Below, piece after piece: positions 36,744 through 45,688 of a DNA stretch of 64,000 bases. A program made the translations under genes and the position numbers. The notes below the pieces were generated by a model. The model searched no databases and was not told the DNA's origin. It saw only the letters and a list, made by a program, of their open reading frames with translations. The DNA is from QHXQ01 sp963788965 (GTDB lineage Bacteria; Acidobacteriota; Blastocatellia; Pyrinomonadales; Pyrinomonadaceae), in assembly GCA_963788965.1 (NCBI GenBank), contig CAWBIK010000006.1:1674001-1738000 (forward strand), in the 5' to 3' direction. Within the stretch, counting starts at the first letter, position 1, and each line of letters starts with the position of its first letter.

Positions 36744-38111
36744 ATGGCACGCAAAAGCATACTCGTGGTGGACGACGAGAAGTCGCAACGCGAAATCCTT
36801 GAGATGATCTTGTCGAGCGTGGCTTACGACGTGACGCCCGCCGCATCAGGCGAAGCGGCGCTCAGGCTGGCGAAAGAGCGGCGCTTCGATCTCGCGCTGA
36901 CCGATCTGAAGATGACCGGCATGGACGGCATCGAGTTGCTGCAAAAACTGCTCGCGCTCGACTCGTCGATCATCGTCATCCTGTTGACGGCTCACGGCTC
37001 GATTGATTCGGCGAAAGAGGCCCTGCGGCGCGGCGCGTTCGATTATTTAGAGAAGCCTTACGACCGCGACACGCTGCTCGAAACCATCGGCCGCGCGTTA
37101 GGCCGGCTCGACGTGCTCGACATGGAGATCGTCTCTGCCTCGCCGGAGATGGAGACGGTCAAGAAGATGATCTTGAAGGTGGCGCGCTCAACTTCGACCG
37201 TTTTGATTCGCGGCGAGTCGGGCACGGGCAAAGAGTTGATCGCGCGCGCGATTCACAATCAAAGCCCGCGCGCCACAGAGATGTTTCAGGCCGTCAACTG
37301 CGCCGCCATCAACGAGAACCTGTTGGAGTCCGAACTGTTCGGTCACGAGAAAGGTTCGTTCACCGGCGCGCACGCCGAGAAGAAGGGTCTGTTTGAAGTT
37401 GCCGACAAGGGCACGCTCTTTCTCGACGAGATCGGCGAACTCGACATCAGCATGCAGGCAAAACTTTTGCGTGCCTTGCAAGAGCGCGAGATTCGTCGCG
37501 TCGGCGGCACACGGCCTATTAAGATCGACGTGCGCGTCGTCGCCGCGACGAACCGCGACCTGCGCGCGATGGTGTCCGACGGGCGCTTCCGCGATGATCT
37601 CTATTACCGCATCAACGTCCTCTCGATTGACGTGCCGCCGCTGCGCGAGCGACGCGACGACATCCCCGTCTTGATCGATTATTTTTTACGCAAGCACACG
37701 CGCAACACGTCGCGGCTTATTCGCGGCCTCACGCCGGACGCGCGCGCCGTCATGCTTGACTACGCGTGGCCGGGCAACGTGCGTCAACTTGAGTCGGCCA
37801 TCGAGCGCGCGATCCTGCTCGCGGAAAACGATCTGATCACGGTTGAAGACTTACCACTCGAAGTGCGACAGGAGGCGCGACCCGCCAGCGACGGCGGCGC
37901 GTTCAAGTTGCCGTCCGAAGGCATCTCGTTCGAGGACTTCGAGCGCAGCCTGATCGTGCAAGCGATGGAGCGCACCGACTACAACATCACGAAGGCGGCC
38001 AAACTCTTGGGCTTGACGTTTCGCACGCTGCAATATCGACTCGAAAAGTTCGGCATCAAACGACCCGACCGCAAGCACGCGGCCGAAGATGATGAAGAAG
38101 ACGCTGAATAA
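36744..38111 (+). CDS. Sigma-54-dependent response regulator (NtrC family)
   Basis: 455 residues in the standard order. The receiver domain has the phosphorylation site Asp54 in LTDLKMTGMDG. The AAA+ sigma-54 activation domain has Walker A GESGTGKE at 157-164, the sigma-54 contact loop GSFTGA at 204-209 and Walker B GTLFLDEIGEL. A Fis-type helix-turn-helix lies at the C-terminus (TDYNITKAAKLLGLTFRTLQYRL). It activates transcription from sigma-54 promoters when phosphorylated by the upstream kinase. Its targets are not visible here. The C-terminal tail is acidic. Confidence 0.95.
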   Translation: MARKSILVVDDEKSQREILEMILSSVAYDVTPAASGEAALRLAKERRFDLALTDLKMTGMDGIELLQKLLALDSSIIVILLTAHGSIDSAKEALRRGAFDYLEKPYDRDTLLETIGRALGRLDVLDMEIVSASPEMETVKKMILKVARSTSTVLIRGESGTGKELIARAIHNQSPRATEMFQAVNCAAINENLLESELFGHEKGSFTGAHAEKKGLFEVADKGTLFLDEIGELDISMQAKLLRALQEREIRRVGGTRPIKIDVRVVAATNRDLRAMVSDGRFRDDLYYRINVLSIDVPPLRERRDDIPVLIDYFLRKHTRNTSRLIRGLTPDARAVMLDYAWPGNVRQLESAIERAILLAENDLITVEDLPLEVRQEARPASDGGAFKLPSEGISFEDFERSLIVQAMERTDYNITKAAKLLGLTFRTLQYRLEKFGIKRPDRKHAAEDDEEDAE

Positions 38112-38214
38112 AGGTTGCGCTTGCGCGGCCGACGCGACAAAGTTCGGCCGCAATTCTTCGCCGGCCATGCCGTTCTACCGGCAACATATCTTTGTCCCGG
38201 CGGAGGTCACACAC

Positions 38215-39246
38215 ATGCGACTCTCAATAGCACTGTTCTTAACCGTCGTCCTGCTGGCCGCCGCGGGCTGTGCGCAGCGCAGGGATTACGCCGGGGCGCG
38301 CAACCAAGAGGTTGCGACGCAAAGCGGCTCGGCCGGGCGCTCGTCAACTGAAGCTCCGGCCGCAGCGGTGCAAGAGCAACGCGAAGGCTTTAAGAAAGTC
38401 TCGCTGGCGCAAGCCGATCAGTCGCAAGCGTCGGCCGCTGCCGTCGAACGCAAGATCGTTCGTAACGCCGAGTTGACGCTTGAGGTCGCCGCGCCCACAG
38501 AAGCGCAACGCAAGGTCGCGGCGGTTGCGGACGCGCGCGGCGGTTTCGTCGTCACGTCCGAAGCGCGCCAGAACGACGAGCGCAACACGTCGCAGCCGGC
38601 CGAAGTGGTCACCATCGTCATGCGCGTGCCGGCGTCGCAGTTCGACGCGGCGGTGGGCGAGATACGCGCGGTCGGCAATCGTGTGCGGCAAGAGAAGACG
38701 ACGGGGCAGGATGTCACCGAGGAGTACATCGATCTGGAAGCGCGGCTGCGGACGCAACGCGCGCTCGAAGCGCAGTTTCTTGAGATCATGAAGCAGGCGC
38801 AGAAAGTGTCGGACGCGTTGGAGGTGAACCGGCAACTGGCGGAGGTGCGCGGCGTGATCGAACAGGTCGAAGGTCGCCGCCGCTTTCTGGAAAATCAGGC
38901 GGCGCTCTCGACCATCAACGTGACGCTGCAAACGCCCGCGCCGCTCATCGGCACAAACACCACAGGCTTCTTCGCCGGCATCAAAGAGGCGCTCGGCGAC
39001 GGCGTGGACATCGCCGCCACGATCATCCTCGTACTCATCCGCCTCGTCATCGCGCTCGTGCCGGTCTTGTTATTCATCGTGCTGCCGCTCGTGTTACTGT
39101 TGCGCTTCTGGCGTCGCCGCCATCCACGCCAGCCACGGCACCGCCGGTCGTGGTCGCACCAGCAGAACCACGTTAAGTTTCGTCAACCCGTTAACATTCA
39201 ACCAGCTTGGCCCTTGAACCTATGCGCCGCACAATTCTCTTACTAA
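38215..39246 (+). CDS. DUF4349 lipoprotein; probable 3' frameshift
   Basis: Lipobox LLAAAGC at the N-terminus marks a lipoprotein. The DUF4349 region reads ERKIVRNAELTLEVAAPTEA ... MRVPASQFDAAVGEIRAVG ... EEYIDLEARLRTQRALEAQ, followed by a coiled coil and one C-terminal membrane helix (LIRLVIALVPVLLFIVLPLV). I start at 38215 because GGAGGT lies 7 bases upstream. As read, the frame runs into the next gene. Adding one base near 39134 gives the end PPVVVAPAEPR with stop at 39174-39176 (320 residues). The function of DUF4349 is not established. Confidence 0.82.
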   Translation: MRLSIALFLTVVLLAAAGCAQRRDYAGARNQEVATQSGSAGRSSTEAPAAAVQEQREGFKKVSLAQADQSQASAAAVERKIVRNAELTLEVAAPTEAQRKVAAVADARGGFVVTSEARQNDERNTSQPAEVVTIVMRVPASQFDAAVGEIRAVGNRVRQEKTTGQDVTEEYIDLEARLRTQRALEAQFLEIMKQAQKVSDALEVNRQLAEVRGVIEQVEGRRRFLENQAALSTINVTLQTPAPLIGTNTTGFFAGIKEALGDGVDIAATIILVLIRLVIALVPVLLFIVLPLVLLLRFWRRRHPRQPRHRRSWSHQQNHVKFRQPVNIQPAWPLNLCAAQFSY

Positions 39247-39782
39247 CTGTCTGTTGCCTGCCCTGCATCGCCGTCGCTTGCTCAAGCAGCGCGCCACCTG
39301 AAACGGCGAACACGGCCGCGACGACGACAACAACGAGCACAGCAACCACGACGAACGCGCCCGCTGCCAGCCCTGCGTCCACACAGATCGTCCGCGTCAC
39401 GGCCGACGCGTTGACGCTCAAGCCCGGCGCGGCCGGCGAGGCGCAAGTGCGTTTGCAGATCGCCGACGGCTATCACGTCAACGCCAACCCCGCGACCTTC
39501 TCTTATCTGAAAGCGACCGAGATTGAGTTGACGCCGACCGAGGGCGTGACGGCGGGCAAGCCTACGTACCCGCGACCCGTGACGCGGCAGTTTCACTTCG
39601 CGCCGCAACCGCTCGCCGTCTATGAACACGAGGCGACAATCAGACTGCCGCTGCGCGTCAACGGGACTGCGCCGAAAGGCGCACAGAGTTTGCGCGCACA
39701 GGTGAGCGTGCAGGCGTGCGACGAAGAAAAGTGTTTCCCGCCGACGACGATTGCAACCGACATCCCCGTGACGATCAATTAA
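39222..39782 (+). CDS. Lipoprotein with DsbD N-terminal-type domain
   Basis: About 186 residues. A lipobox (IAVACSSS) is followed by a Thr/Ala linker and a single immunoglobulin-like domain matching the periplasmic alpha domain of thiol:disulfide interchange protein DsbD: GYHVNANPATFSYLKATEIE, YPRPVTRQFHF and VQACDEEKCFPP. The two Cys of the last motif are the redox pair in DsbD. The membrane and thioredoxin-like domains of DsbD are absent, so this is a stand-alone periplasmic redox module. It overlaps the as-read end of the DUF4349 gene. Confidence 0.8.
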   Translation: MRRTILLLTVCCLPCIAVACSSSAPPETANTAATTTTTSTATTTNAPAASPASTQIVRVTADALTLKPGAAGEAQVRLQIADGYHVNANPATFSYLKATEIELTPTEGVTAGKPTYPRPVTRQFHFAPQPLAVYEHEATIRLPLRVNGTAPKGAQSLRAQVSVQACDEEKCFPPTTIATDIPVTIN

Positions 39783-39786
39783 AACC

Positions 39787-40056
39787 GTGCGCGAGACTTT
39801 GCCCGACGATGTTGCGCCGCCAGCGAACACTTACGCGCTGTTCGGCGTAAAGCGCCTGTGGAGTATCGTTGCAGCGTTATGTCTGGCGGGCGCGGGTCTG
39901 TTCGGTTGGCGCGGCCATCTCGATGCCACGTTCATCACGGCCACGCTCGGCGTCGTCGCATGGTTCATCGACCAGCGCAACTTGATCCGGGCGCGTAGCG
40001 GCGCGCACGACCGTGACGTAGTTGACCATGAAGAAACTGAAGGGACAGATGAATAG
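39787..40056 (+). CDS. Small two-helix membrane protein
   Basis: 89 residues with a GTG start 4 bases after the DsbD-like gene. Two hydrophobic segments are visible (LWSIVAALCLAGAGLFGW and FITATLGVVAWFI), with a charged C-terminal tail (HEETEGTDE). No family is recognised. The translational coupling and membrane pattern make it plausible as a real gene. Confidence 0.5.
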   Translation: MRETLPDDVAPPANTYALFGVKRLWSIVAALCLAGAGLFGWRGHLDATFITATLGVVAWFIDQRNLIRARSGAHDRDVVDHEETEGTDE

Positions 40057-40618
40057 CAGACACATCTTCGCGCGCGCCGCCCGTTTGCTGGCCGGCGCAT
40101 GCGCGCTATCGATTCTATGTGCGTTGAGCGCGCACGCCGCGTCTGACGAAGACGACGTGCGCAACGCCGTCCAGCAAGCATTTCAACAACTGCGCGGCGG
40201 CGACTACGGCGCGCTCTACGACGCGCTGCCCACCGCCTCGCAACGTCGCCTGCCGCGCGACCGCTTCGTGCGCGGGCTTGAACGTTCGCGCAATCTCTAC
40301 GAACTTGATCGCCTTGAGGTCGGCACAGTCCGCGTCGCGGGCGACTTGGCCATGGCCGACACGATCATCTACGCCCGCGCCCGCCAACCCTTCGAGGCCG
40401 AAGGCAAGATCGTCGCCCGCCAGTACCTCTTGCGCGAAGGCGGCCGCTGGCGCGTCACCACCGGCGACCGCGCCACCATCAATCCCCTGCTCGCCGCCAA
40501 CCCCGCCTTCGCCAAACGCTACCCGGCCACCGAACCACGCATCTATCTCAAACGCGACGGCAAATGGGTGGACCTAAGAACAGTCTTCAAGAACACGCGC
40601 CGCCCTGCGGCCAAATAA
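40049..40618 (+). CDS. Exported protein of unknown function (NTF2-like pattern)
   Basis: About 189 residues. A signal peptide (ARLLAGACALSILCALSAHA) supports the start at MNSRHIFARA, preceded by GAAGGGACAG. The mature part reads DEDDVRNAVQQAFQQLRGGD YG with an alpha-beta pattern ending RQYLLREGGRWRVTTGDRAT, reminiscent of NTF2/SnoaL-like folds; this is an inference. Its start overlaps the preceding small gene by 8 bases, and a strong terminator follows, so it ends the transcription unit. Confidence 0.7.
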   Translation: MNSRHIFARAARLLAGACALSILCALSAHAASDEDDVRNAVQQAFQQLRGGDYGALYDALPTASQRRLPRDRFVRGLERSRNLYELDRLEVGTVRVAGDLAMADTIIYARARQPFEAEGKIVARQYLLREGGRWRVTTGDRATINPLLAANPAFAKRYPATEPRIYLKRDGKWVDLRTVFKNTRRPAAK

Positions 40619-40656
40619 AAAGAGCGAGCAACGTTAATCGTTGCCCGCTCTTTTGT
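40617..40656. terminator. Bidirectional intrinsic terminator
   Basis: Stem AGAGCGAGCAACG/CGTTGCCCGCTCT (40621-40633 with 40639-40651, one mismatch) has a 5-base loop, an A-run on its left and a T-run on its right. It serves the exported-protein gene on the plus strand and the tRNA gene on the minus strand. Confidence 0.85.
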
Positions 40657-40664
40657 TTTATCTC

Positions 40665-40739
<75 letters not shown>

Positions 40740-40781
40740 ATAACTAACTGGCGAGCATTGTACGGGCGCTTAGCGCGCCTG

Positions 40782-41487
40782 TCAAACTTCCATCTCACGC
40801 GCGGCGGCGGCGGCGCGCTGCTTCTTCTCGCGTCGTGACTTCAAGTATTCGATCACGGGCGGCAGGAGCGACAGCGCGACGACGACGATCACGACCTTCT
40901 CGATGTGGTCTTCGAGGCGGATGCCGAAGGCGTTCTCGACGACCGTGCCGAGGAAGTAGCCCGCGAGGATCATGCTGAAGACCCAGAGGAAACCGCCGAC
41001 CATGTTGTAGACGACGAAGCGGCGATAAGGCATCTGCGCCGCGCCCGCGACGATAGGCGCGAACGTGCGGACGATAGGCACGAACCGCGCCATGATGATC
41101 GTCTTGCCGCCGTACTTATCGTAGAACGCCTGCGCCTTCTGCAAATGGCTCGGCCGGAATAGCCAGCGATTTCTTGCGCGTGAACAGGCGCGGGCCGAGT
41201 TTCAAACCCGAATAGTAACCGACCGCATCGCCGACGACCGCCGCGACGAACAGACTGAACAGCAGCAGGGCGACGTTGAGCCGACCTGCGCGCGCGACCA
41301 ATCCGGCGACGACCAGCAGCGAGTCGCCGGGCAGGAAGAAACCGACGGCGAGGCCCGTCTCCGCGAACACGATGAAGATCAGACCCGCATAGGTCAGCGG
41401 CAACCCCTTCGTCGTCAAAAAGTCGATTATGTTCTTCGGGTTGAGTAGTTCTCTTAGTTGATGAAGCAGATCGGTGATTGATTCCAT
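40782..41487 (-). CDS. DedA family (VTT domain) membrane protein; frameshifted
   Basis: The 5' part (41116-41487) reads FIVFAETGLAVGFFLPGDSLL and VGDAVGYYSGLKLGPRLF; the 3' part (40782-41144) reads YDKYGGKTIIMARFVPIVRT and FVVYNMVGGFLWVFSMILAG. Together these are the conserved blocks of DedA proteins, including the ARFVPIVRTFAP re-entrant motif. Removing one base near 41160 joins them through WLFRPSHLQKAQAFY into 234 residues. The family is implicated in lipid-carrier (undecaprenyl phosphate or phospholipid) flipping. Confidence 0.88.
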
Positions 41488-41523
41488 GATTCAGTGCCGG
41501 ATAGCGGGCTTATAAAGTTGCAA

Positions 41524-42156
41524 TTATGATTGCCAGCCGTGGCGGCCGATGAGCGGGACGAAGGCGCACGCGCCGTGATCCTGTTCTTCATAACCGTCGT
41601 CTGTGCGGATGATGCGGAGCAGGCGTTGCGCCTCGCGCGTTGCGCCGACCGGGATGACGAGCCGGCCGCCGACCTTCAATTGCGCGCGCAAGGGCTGCGG
41701 GATGTCGGGGCTACCGGCCGCCGCGAGGATCGCGTCGTAAGGGGCGTGCGCTTCCCAACCGAGCGTGCCGTCGAAGCACTTGACCGTGGCGTTGTAAATA
41801 TTTAATTGCCGGATGCGCGCCTGCGCCTCGCGCGCCAAATCACCGATGCGCTCGATGGCATAGACCTGCGCGCCGAGGCCCGCCAGCACGGCGGTTTGAT
41901 AACCAGAGCCAGCGCCGATCTCAAGCACCTTGCTGCGGTCGTCCAACTCCAACAACTCGGTCATGCGCGCGACGATGTAAGGCTGCGAGATCGTCTGATT
42001 GGCGGCAATGGGCAGCGCGTGGTCGCCATAGGCGCGACCCTGCAAGGCTTCGGGCACGAAGGCGTGGCGCGGCAACTCGCGCATGACGCGCAGCACGCGC
42101 TCGTCGCGGATGCCGTAATGATCGCGCAGACGCTCGACCATACGCTCGCGCTGCAA
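41524..42156 (-). CDS. pcm: Protein-L-isoaspartate O-methyltransferase
   Basis: 210 residues. Pcm methylates isoaspartyl residues of aged proteins with S-adenosylmethionine. The SAM-binding motif VLEIGAGSGYQTAVLAGLG and the family motif HALPIAANQTISQPYIVARM are clear; LKVGGRLVIPVG follows. The start is uncertain: a TTG at 42156 or the ATG five codons later (MVERLRDHYGIRDERV). It lies downstream of surE on the same strand, a pairing known also from E. coli, which supports cotranscription in a stress-survival unit. Confidence 0.93.
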   Translation of the reverse strand: MQRERMVERLRDHYGIRDERVLRVMRELPRHAFVPEALQGRAYGDHALPIAANQTISQPYIVARMTELLELDDRSKVLEIGAGSGYQTAVLAGLGAQVYAIERIGDLAREAQARIRQLNIYNATVKCFDGTLGWEAHAPYDAILAAAGSPDIPQPLRAQLKVGGRLVIPVGATREAQRLLRIIRTDDGYEEQDHGACAFVPLIGRHGWQS

Positions 42157-42232
42157 GCGAAACCCTGAGCCGGCCCCTGCGGTAGTTGTGATGCGGAAGG
42201 CAAAAGGGTTAGCCCTTCGTGGTCATCGCGGT

Positions 42233-43033
42233 TCAAGCGCGCTCGACCGGCTCATCTGCAACGGCGCAAGTCGCCTGTGGCGCAGGCATCTCGACCGTGT
42301 TCCATTCGGCCAACGCCTTCATCTCTTGATAGTGCGTCATGTCGCTGCGCATCGGCGTGACCGAGACGCAGCCGTGACGCACGGCGTAGAAGTCCGTGTC
42401 CTCGGCACACTCGCCGTCGAAATATTCTTCGCCGATCCAATAGTAAGCTTTGCCGCGCGGGTCTATGTGCTCGCTGATGATCGGGCGCGCGTTCTTCACG
42501 CCTTGCCGCGTGACCCGCACGCCGCGAATGGGGCCGGGCGGGAGGTTGATGTTCAAGAGCGTGCCTTCGGGCAAGCCTTCCGCAAGCACGCGGCGCGTTA
42601 CTTCGGCGGCGAACGCGGCGGCATGTGTGAAGTCGAACTGCTCGCGCGTGACAAGGCTGAAGGCCAAACCGGGCACGCCGAAGATAGTCGCTTCGAGCGC
42701 GCCCGCGACCGTGCCCGAATAGGTGGCATCGTCGCCGAGATTGCCGCCATGGTTGATGCCGGAGACGCAGACGTGCGGGCGTACTTCGGCGGGCAGAATC
42801 TTGTGCAGCGCGAGCGTCACGCAGTCGGTCGGCGTGCCGTCCACCGTCCAGTGGCGCTCGTCTATATGGCGGATGCGCAAGGGGCGACCGAGCGTCAGAC
42901 TGTGCGACGCGCCGCTCATCTCCGAAGCCGGCGCGACGACGTACACGTCGCCCACTTGCTTTAGTGCCGCTTCGACTTGCGTAAGACCGTCGGAGTGAAT
43001 CCCGTCGTCGTTCGTCAAAAGAATGCGAATCAT
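42233..43033 (-). CDS. surE: 5'/3'-nucleotidase SurE
   Basis: 266 residues. SurE is a metal-dependent phosphatase acting on nucleoside monophosphates. The metal ligands are in MIRILLTNDDGIHSDG (Asp-Asp) and in CVSGINHGGNLGDDATYSGTV, cut here to SGINHGGNLGDD; ASHSLTLGRPLR and DGTPTDCVTLAL are also typical. The start is unambiguous. It is upstream of pcm with a gap of about 76 bases. Family A palindrome copy 4 separates its promoter region from the next locus. Confidence 0.96.
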   Translation of the reverse strand: MIRILLTNDDGIHSDGLTQVEAALKQVGDVYVVAPASEMSGASHSLTLGRPLRIRHIDERHWTVDGTPTDCVTLALHKILPAEVRPHVCVSGINHGGNLGDDATYSGTVAGALEATIFGVPGLAFSLVTREQFDFTHAAAFAAEVTRRVLAEGLPEGTLLNINLPPGPIRGVRVTRQGVKNARPIISEHIDPRGKAYYWIGEEYFDGECAEDTDFYAVRHGCVSVTPMRSDMTHYQEMKALAEWNTVEMPAPQATCAVADEPVERA

Positions 43034-43090
43034 ACTAAGACCAACCGTTAACCATTACACCTTAAGGTTATGAATTATTCAAGCAGCCGT

Positions 43091-43146
43091 ATTAACCACG
43101 AGGACACGAAGACACAAAATAAGCTGTTCGTGTCTTCGTGGTTAAT
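43091..43146. repeat. Palindromic repeat, family A (copy 4)
   Basis: ATTAACCACGAGGACACGAA and TTCGTGTCTTCGTGGTTAAT form the arms of a near-perfect palindrome between surE and the radical SAM gene, in the region upstream of surE and downstream of the radical SAM gene. Confidence 0.85.
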
Positions 43147-43232
43147 ACGCTTGCTCCGGCGTGCGAAAGCCCCGCGCGTTGGTCACGTCGCGGGGCTTCG
43201 CGGTGTCGCTATGTGGTGCGGGTCTGTTGAAG

Positions 43233-45282
43233 TTAAGCGGAGACGCCCATGTCGTCTTTCTTCGTGCGCCCCAGACCTTTGATCTGCACGGGCTTATTCT
43301 TCTCCACTTCGTCCGCGCCGAGCTTCTGCTTGAGTACCATCTCCTGATAGAGCTTACGCATCATCGCCGCTTCTTCGGCTGCGGTCTTCGGCCCTTCCAT
43401 CTGCGGCTTGTTCGGCCGCTGGATGTCGGTTTCGTTCAGCTTGAGCGAAACCGGCGACGCGTAGTCGAGGCTGACCTCGTGGCCCTTAGCGAAGATTTCA
43501 TGCCGGCCGTGCTCCTTATACCACTTGGCGACGGTCGCGTTCTGGTGCATCTGCTCGATGATGTTGCGCCAGCCGATGCCTGTGTTGTAAGCGCAGAAAC
43601 TGATCTCGCCTTCCTGCGTGCCGTAAGGGATGATGCACATCTCGGTGCGGCGGAAGTCGTAGTTGAACAGGTCCTGAAACCACATGCCAGCGATAAAGAG
43701 GAAGTTCCAGCGGTCGGAGCGGCGCGCTTCGATGTCCCGCTTCGAGCGTTTGCCGTCCACGCGGCCGTAAGAGCGACCCGTTAAGCCGAACGACTTGTCG
43801 AACTTCTTGAACAACTCGTAGAGCGAGAAATGCGTCGGCGCTTTGTACGGGTTGTAGTGCTTCAAGAGCGTCAGCCCCATCATGATGTTCGTCGGCCACT
43901 TGCCGCGCCCCGCGTCCGTGATGCGCTGCATGTCTTTGACGAGGCCCGGAATGTTCAGGAACTCCGGCACGGGCGCCATCTCTTTCGTTTCTTTGTCGAT
44001 CATCACGGCCGTGCCGACGCCGCAGTTCGGATGGCAGCCGCAGGAGACCTGGCCCCATTCGGCGTCAGGCCCGTGCGCGAGGTCGGCGAAGTCGGCGAAC
44101 GCGCCCATCAACGAGAGCGGGAACCAATCGCGCGTCGGCTCGGTGATGCCGACCTGATCTTTCACGTCGTGCGCCAGATGCGACAAGGTGTAGCGCTGCT
44201 GCATGCGCCGCTCGTCCGTGATCTCTTCGTCGCGGCCCGTGAACGAAACTGGCTGGAACGAGATGAAGGCGATCTTCTTCGGATTGTCGAGCGCGAAGCG
44301 TATGACCGAGCCGACCTGATCGTTGTTGATGCCGTTGACGAGCGTGATGACCAGCACGATCTCGACGCCCGCTTCGTGCAGGTTATCAATCGCGCGCAGC
44401 TTCACGTCGAAGAAGTTGCCGACCTGACGGTGCGAGTTGGCGTCGTTGCCGATGCCGTCGAACTGCAAGTAGGCGTAACGCAGGCCCGCCTCGGCCGCAG
44501 CCTTCGAGAACTCTTTCGACTTGGCAAACTCGATGCCGTTCGTCGCGCACTGCACGGAGTTGTAGCCGACCTTGCGCGAGTAGCGGATGGAATCGAGGAA
44601 GTGCGGCGAGATGGTCGGTTCGCCACCCGAAAACTGCACGGACATCTGCCGGCGCGGCTTGATCGAGATGGCTTTGTCGAGAATGTCTTTAACTTCGTCG
44701 AACGACAACTCATGCACGAAGCCAACTTGGTTGGCGTCCATGAAGCACGGGTCGCACATCATGTTGCAGCGGTTCGTCAGGTCAATCGTCAACACAGACC
44801 CGCGCCCGTACTTGATCGTCGAAGAGCCGTGATTGTGCAGCTTCTCGTCGTTGTGCGCTTGGATGTCACGACCGGGGAACATCGCTTCGATGTGATTCAG
44901 GAACTTCGAGTCAATCGCCATGATGTCCTCGAAGTGGCCGTGGATGGGGCAATCTTTGATCATCCAGATTTGGCCGTCGCGCTCGATGATCTCGCCTTGA
45001 TCTCGCCGACCTTTTCGTTAATCAACTCGGTCGGGTCGATCACGGGCGCGCTCAGGATGCGCTGGCGCGCTTCGATGACGCACTTCGGACAGAGCGAGTC
45101 GGTCGTGCGCGGGAAGCCGAGCGGCGGCTTCGACTTCTGCCATGATTTCAACAGCGGCTTGTCCGACCACTTCGGCGTGAACGATTCGTCGGCCGGTACT
45201 GGTTGAAAAACTGAATCGTATTGAACAGACCGCCGGCAAACAGGGCCAAGCCCTTTTCGGCGTGCTTAATCGGCTTCATCAT
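43233..45282 (-). CDS. Radical SAM protein resembling tetraether/membrane-spanning lipid synthase (Tes group); frameshifted
   Basis: Restoring one base near 45189 and one near 45000 gives a single 683-residue protein starting MMKPIKHAEKG (GAAGGAAAAAGA upstream). The N-terminal metal module has CPKC (SLCPKCVIEARQ) and, about 60 residues on, DCPIHGHFEDIM. The radical SAM cluster motif is CNMMCDPC (about residues 173-180) in TIDLTNRCNMMCDPCFMD, followed by SVQFSGGEPTISPHF. A further Cys cluster is VSCGCHPNCGVG. This layout resembles archaeal Tes (MJ0619 type), which joins lipid tails, and its bacterial relatives. The lipid role is inferred, not shown. Confidence 0.72.
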
Positions 45283-45313
45283 TCTTTTTCCTTCTTCACA
45301 GAAAAACTGCTTA

Positions 45314-45371
45314 CTTAGCGCCAGACGGAGGGTTAGCGTTGACTTCAACTAAGCACCCGTCTGCGCCTAAG
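45314..45371. repeat. Inverted repeat upstream of the radical SAM gene
   Basis: CTTAGCGCCAGACGG (45314-45328) and CCGTCTGCGCCTAAG (45357-45371) can pair over most of 15 bases around a 28-base loop, 32 bases before the radical SAM start. It could be an operator or leader hairpin. The rest of the 406-base gap up to hisN shows no gene. Confidence 0.5.
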
Positions 45372-45688
45372 TGTCGGACAGACCGCAACGAGGCGTCGGA
45401 CTGCTTTGCCTGTCAATTCAAAACCCGTGGGCTTGCTCTGAAAATCGACCAGAGGAGTGGTCAGTCAATTTGTTTTAGCAATGGCTGTGCCATCTCAAGG
45501 CTCTTAGGCTAAGTGAGGAAATAATGCGACTTAACTTTATGCGCCAACATAAACCCAAACTTCCCGCCCGACCAACAACGCGCCACTTTAACCCGCAACA
45601 GGCATATGAGTCAAACCTGTGGCGATGTGACCCACATAAGACCGTGAGTGAGCCTTAGCTATGACTTTCTGACCCGCTCACGTCACGA

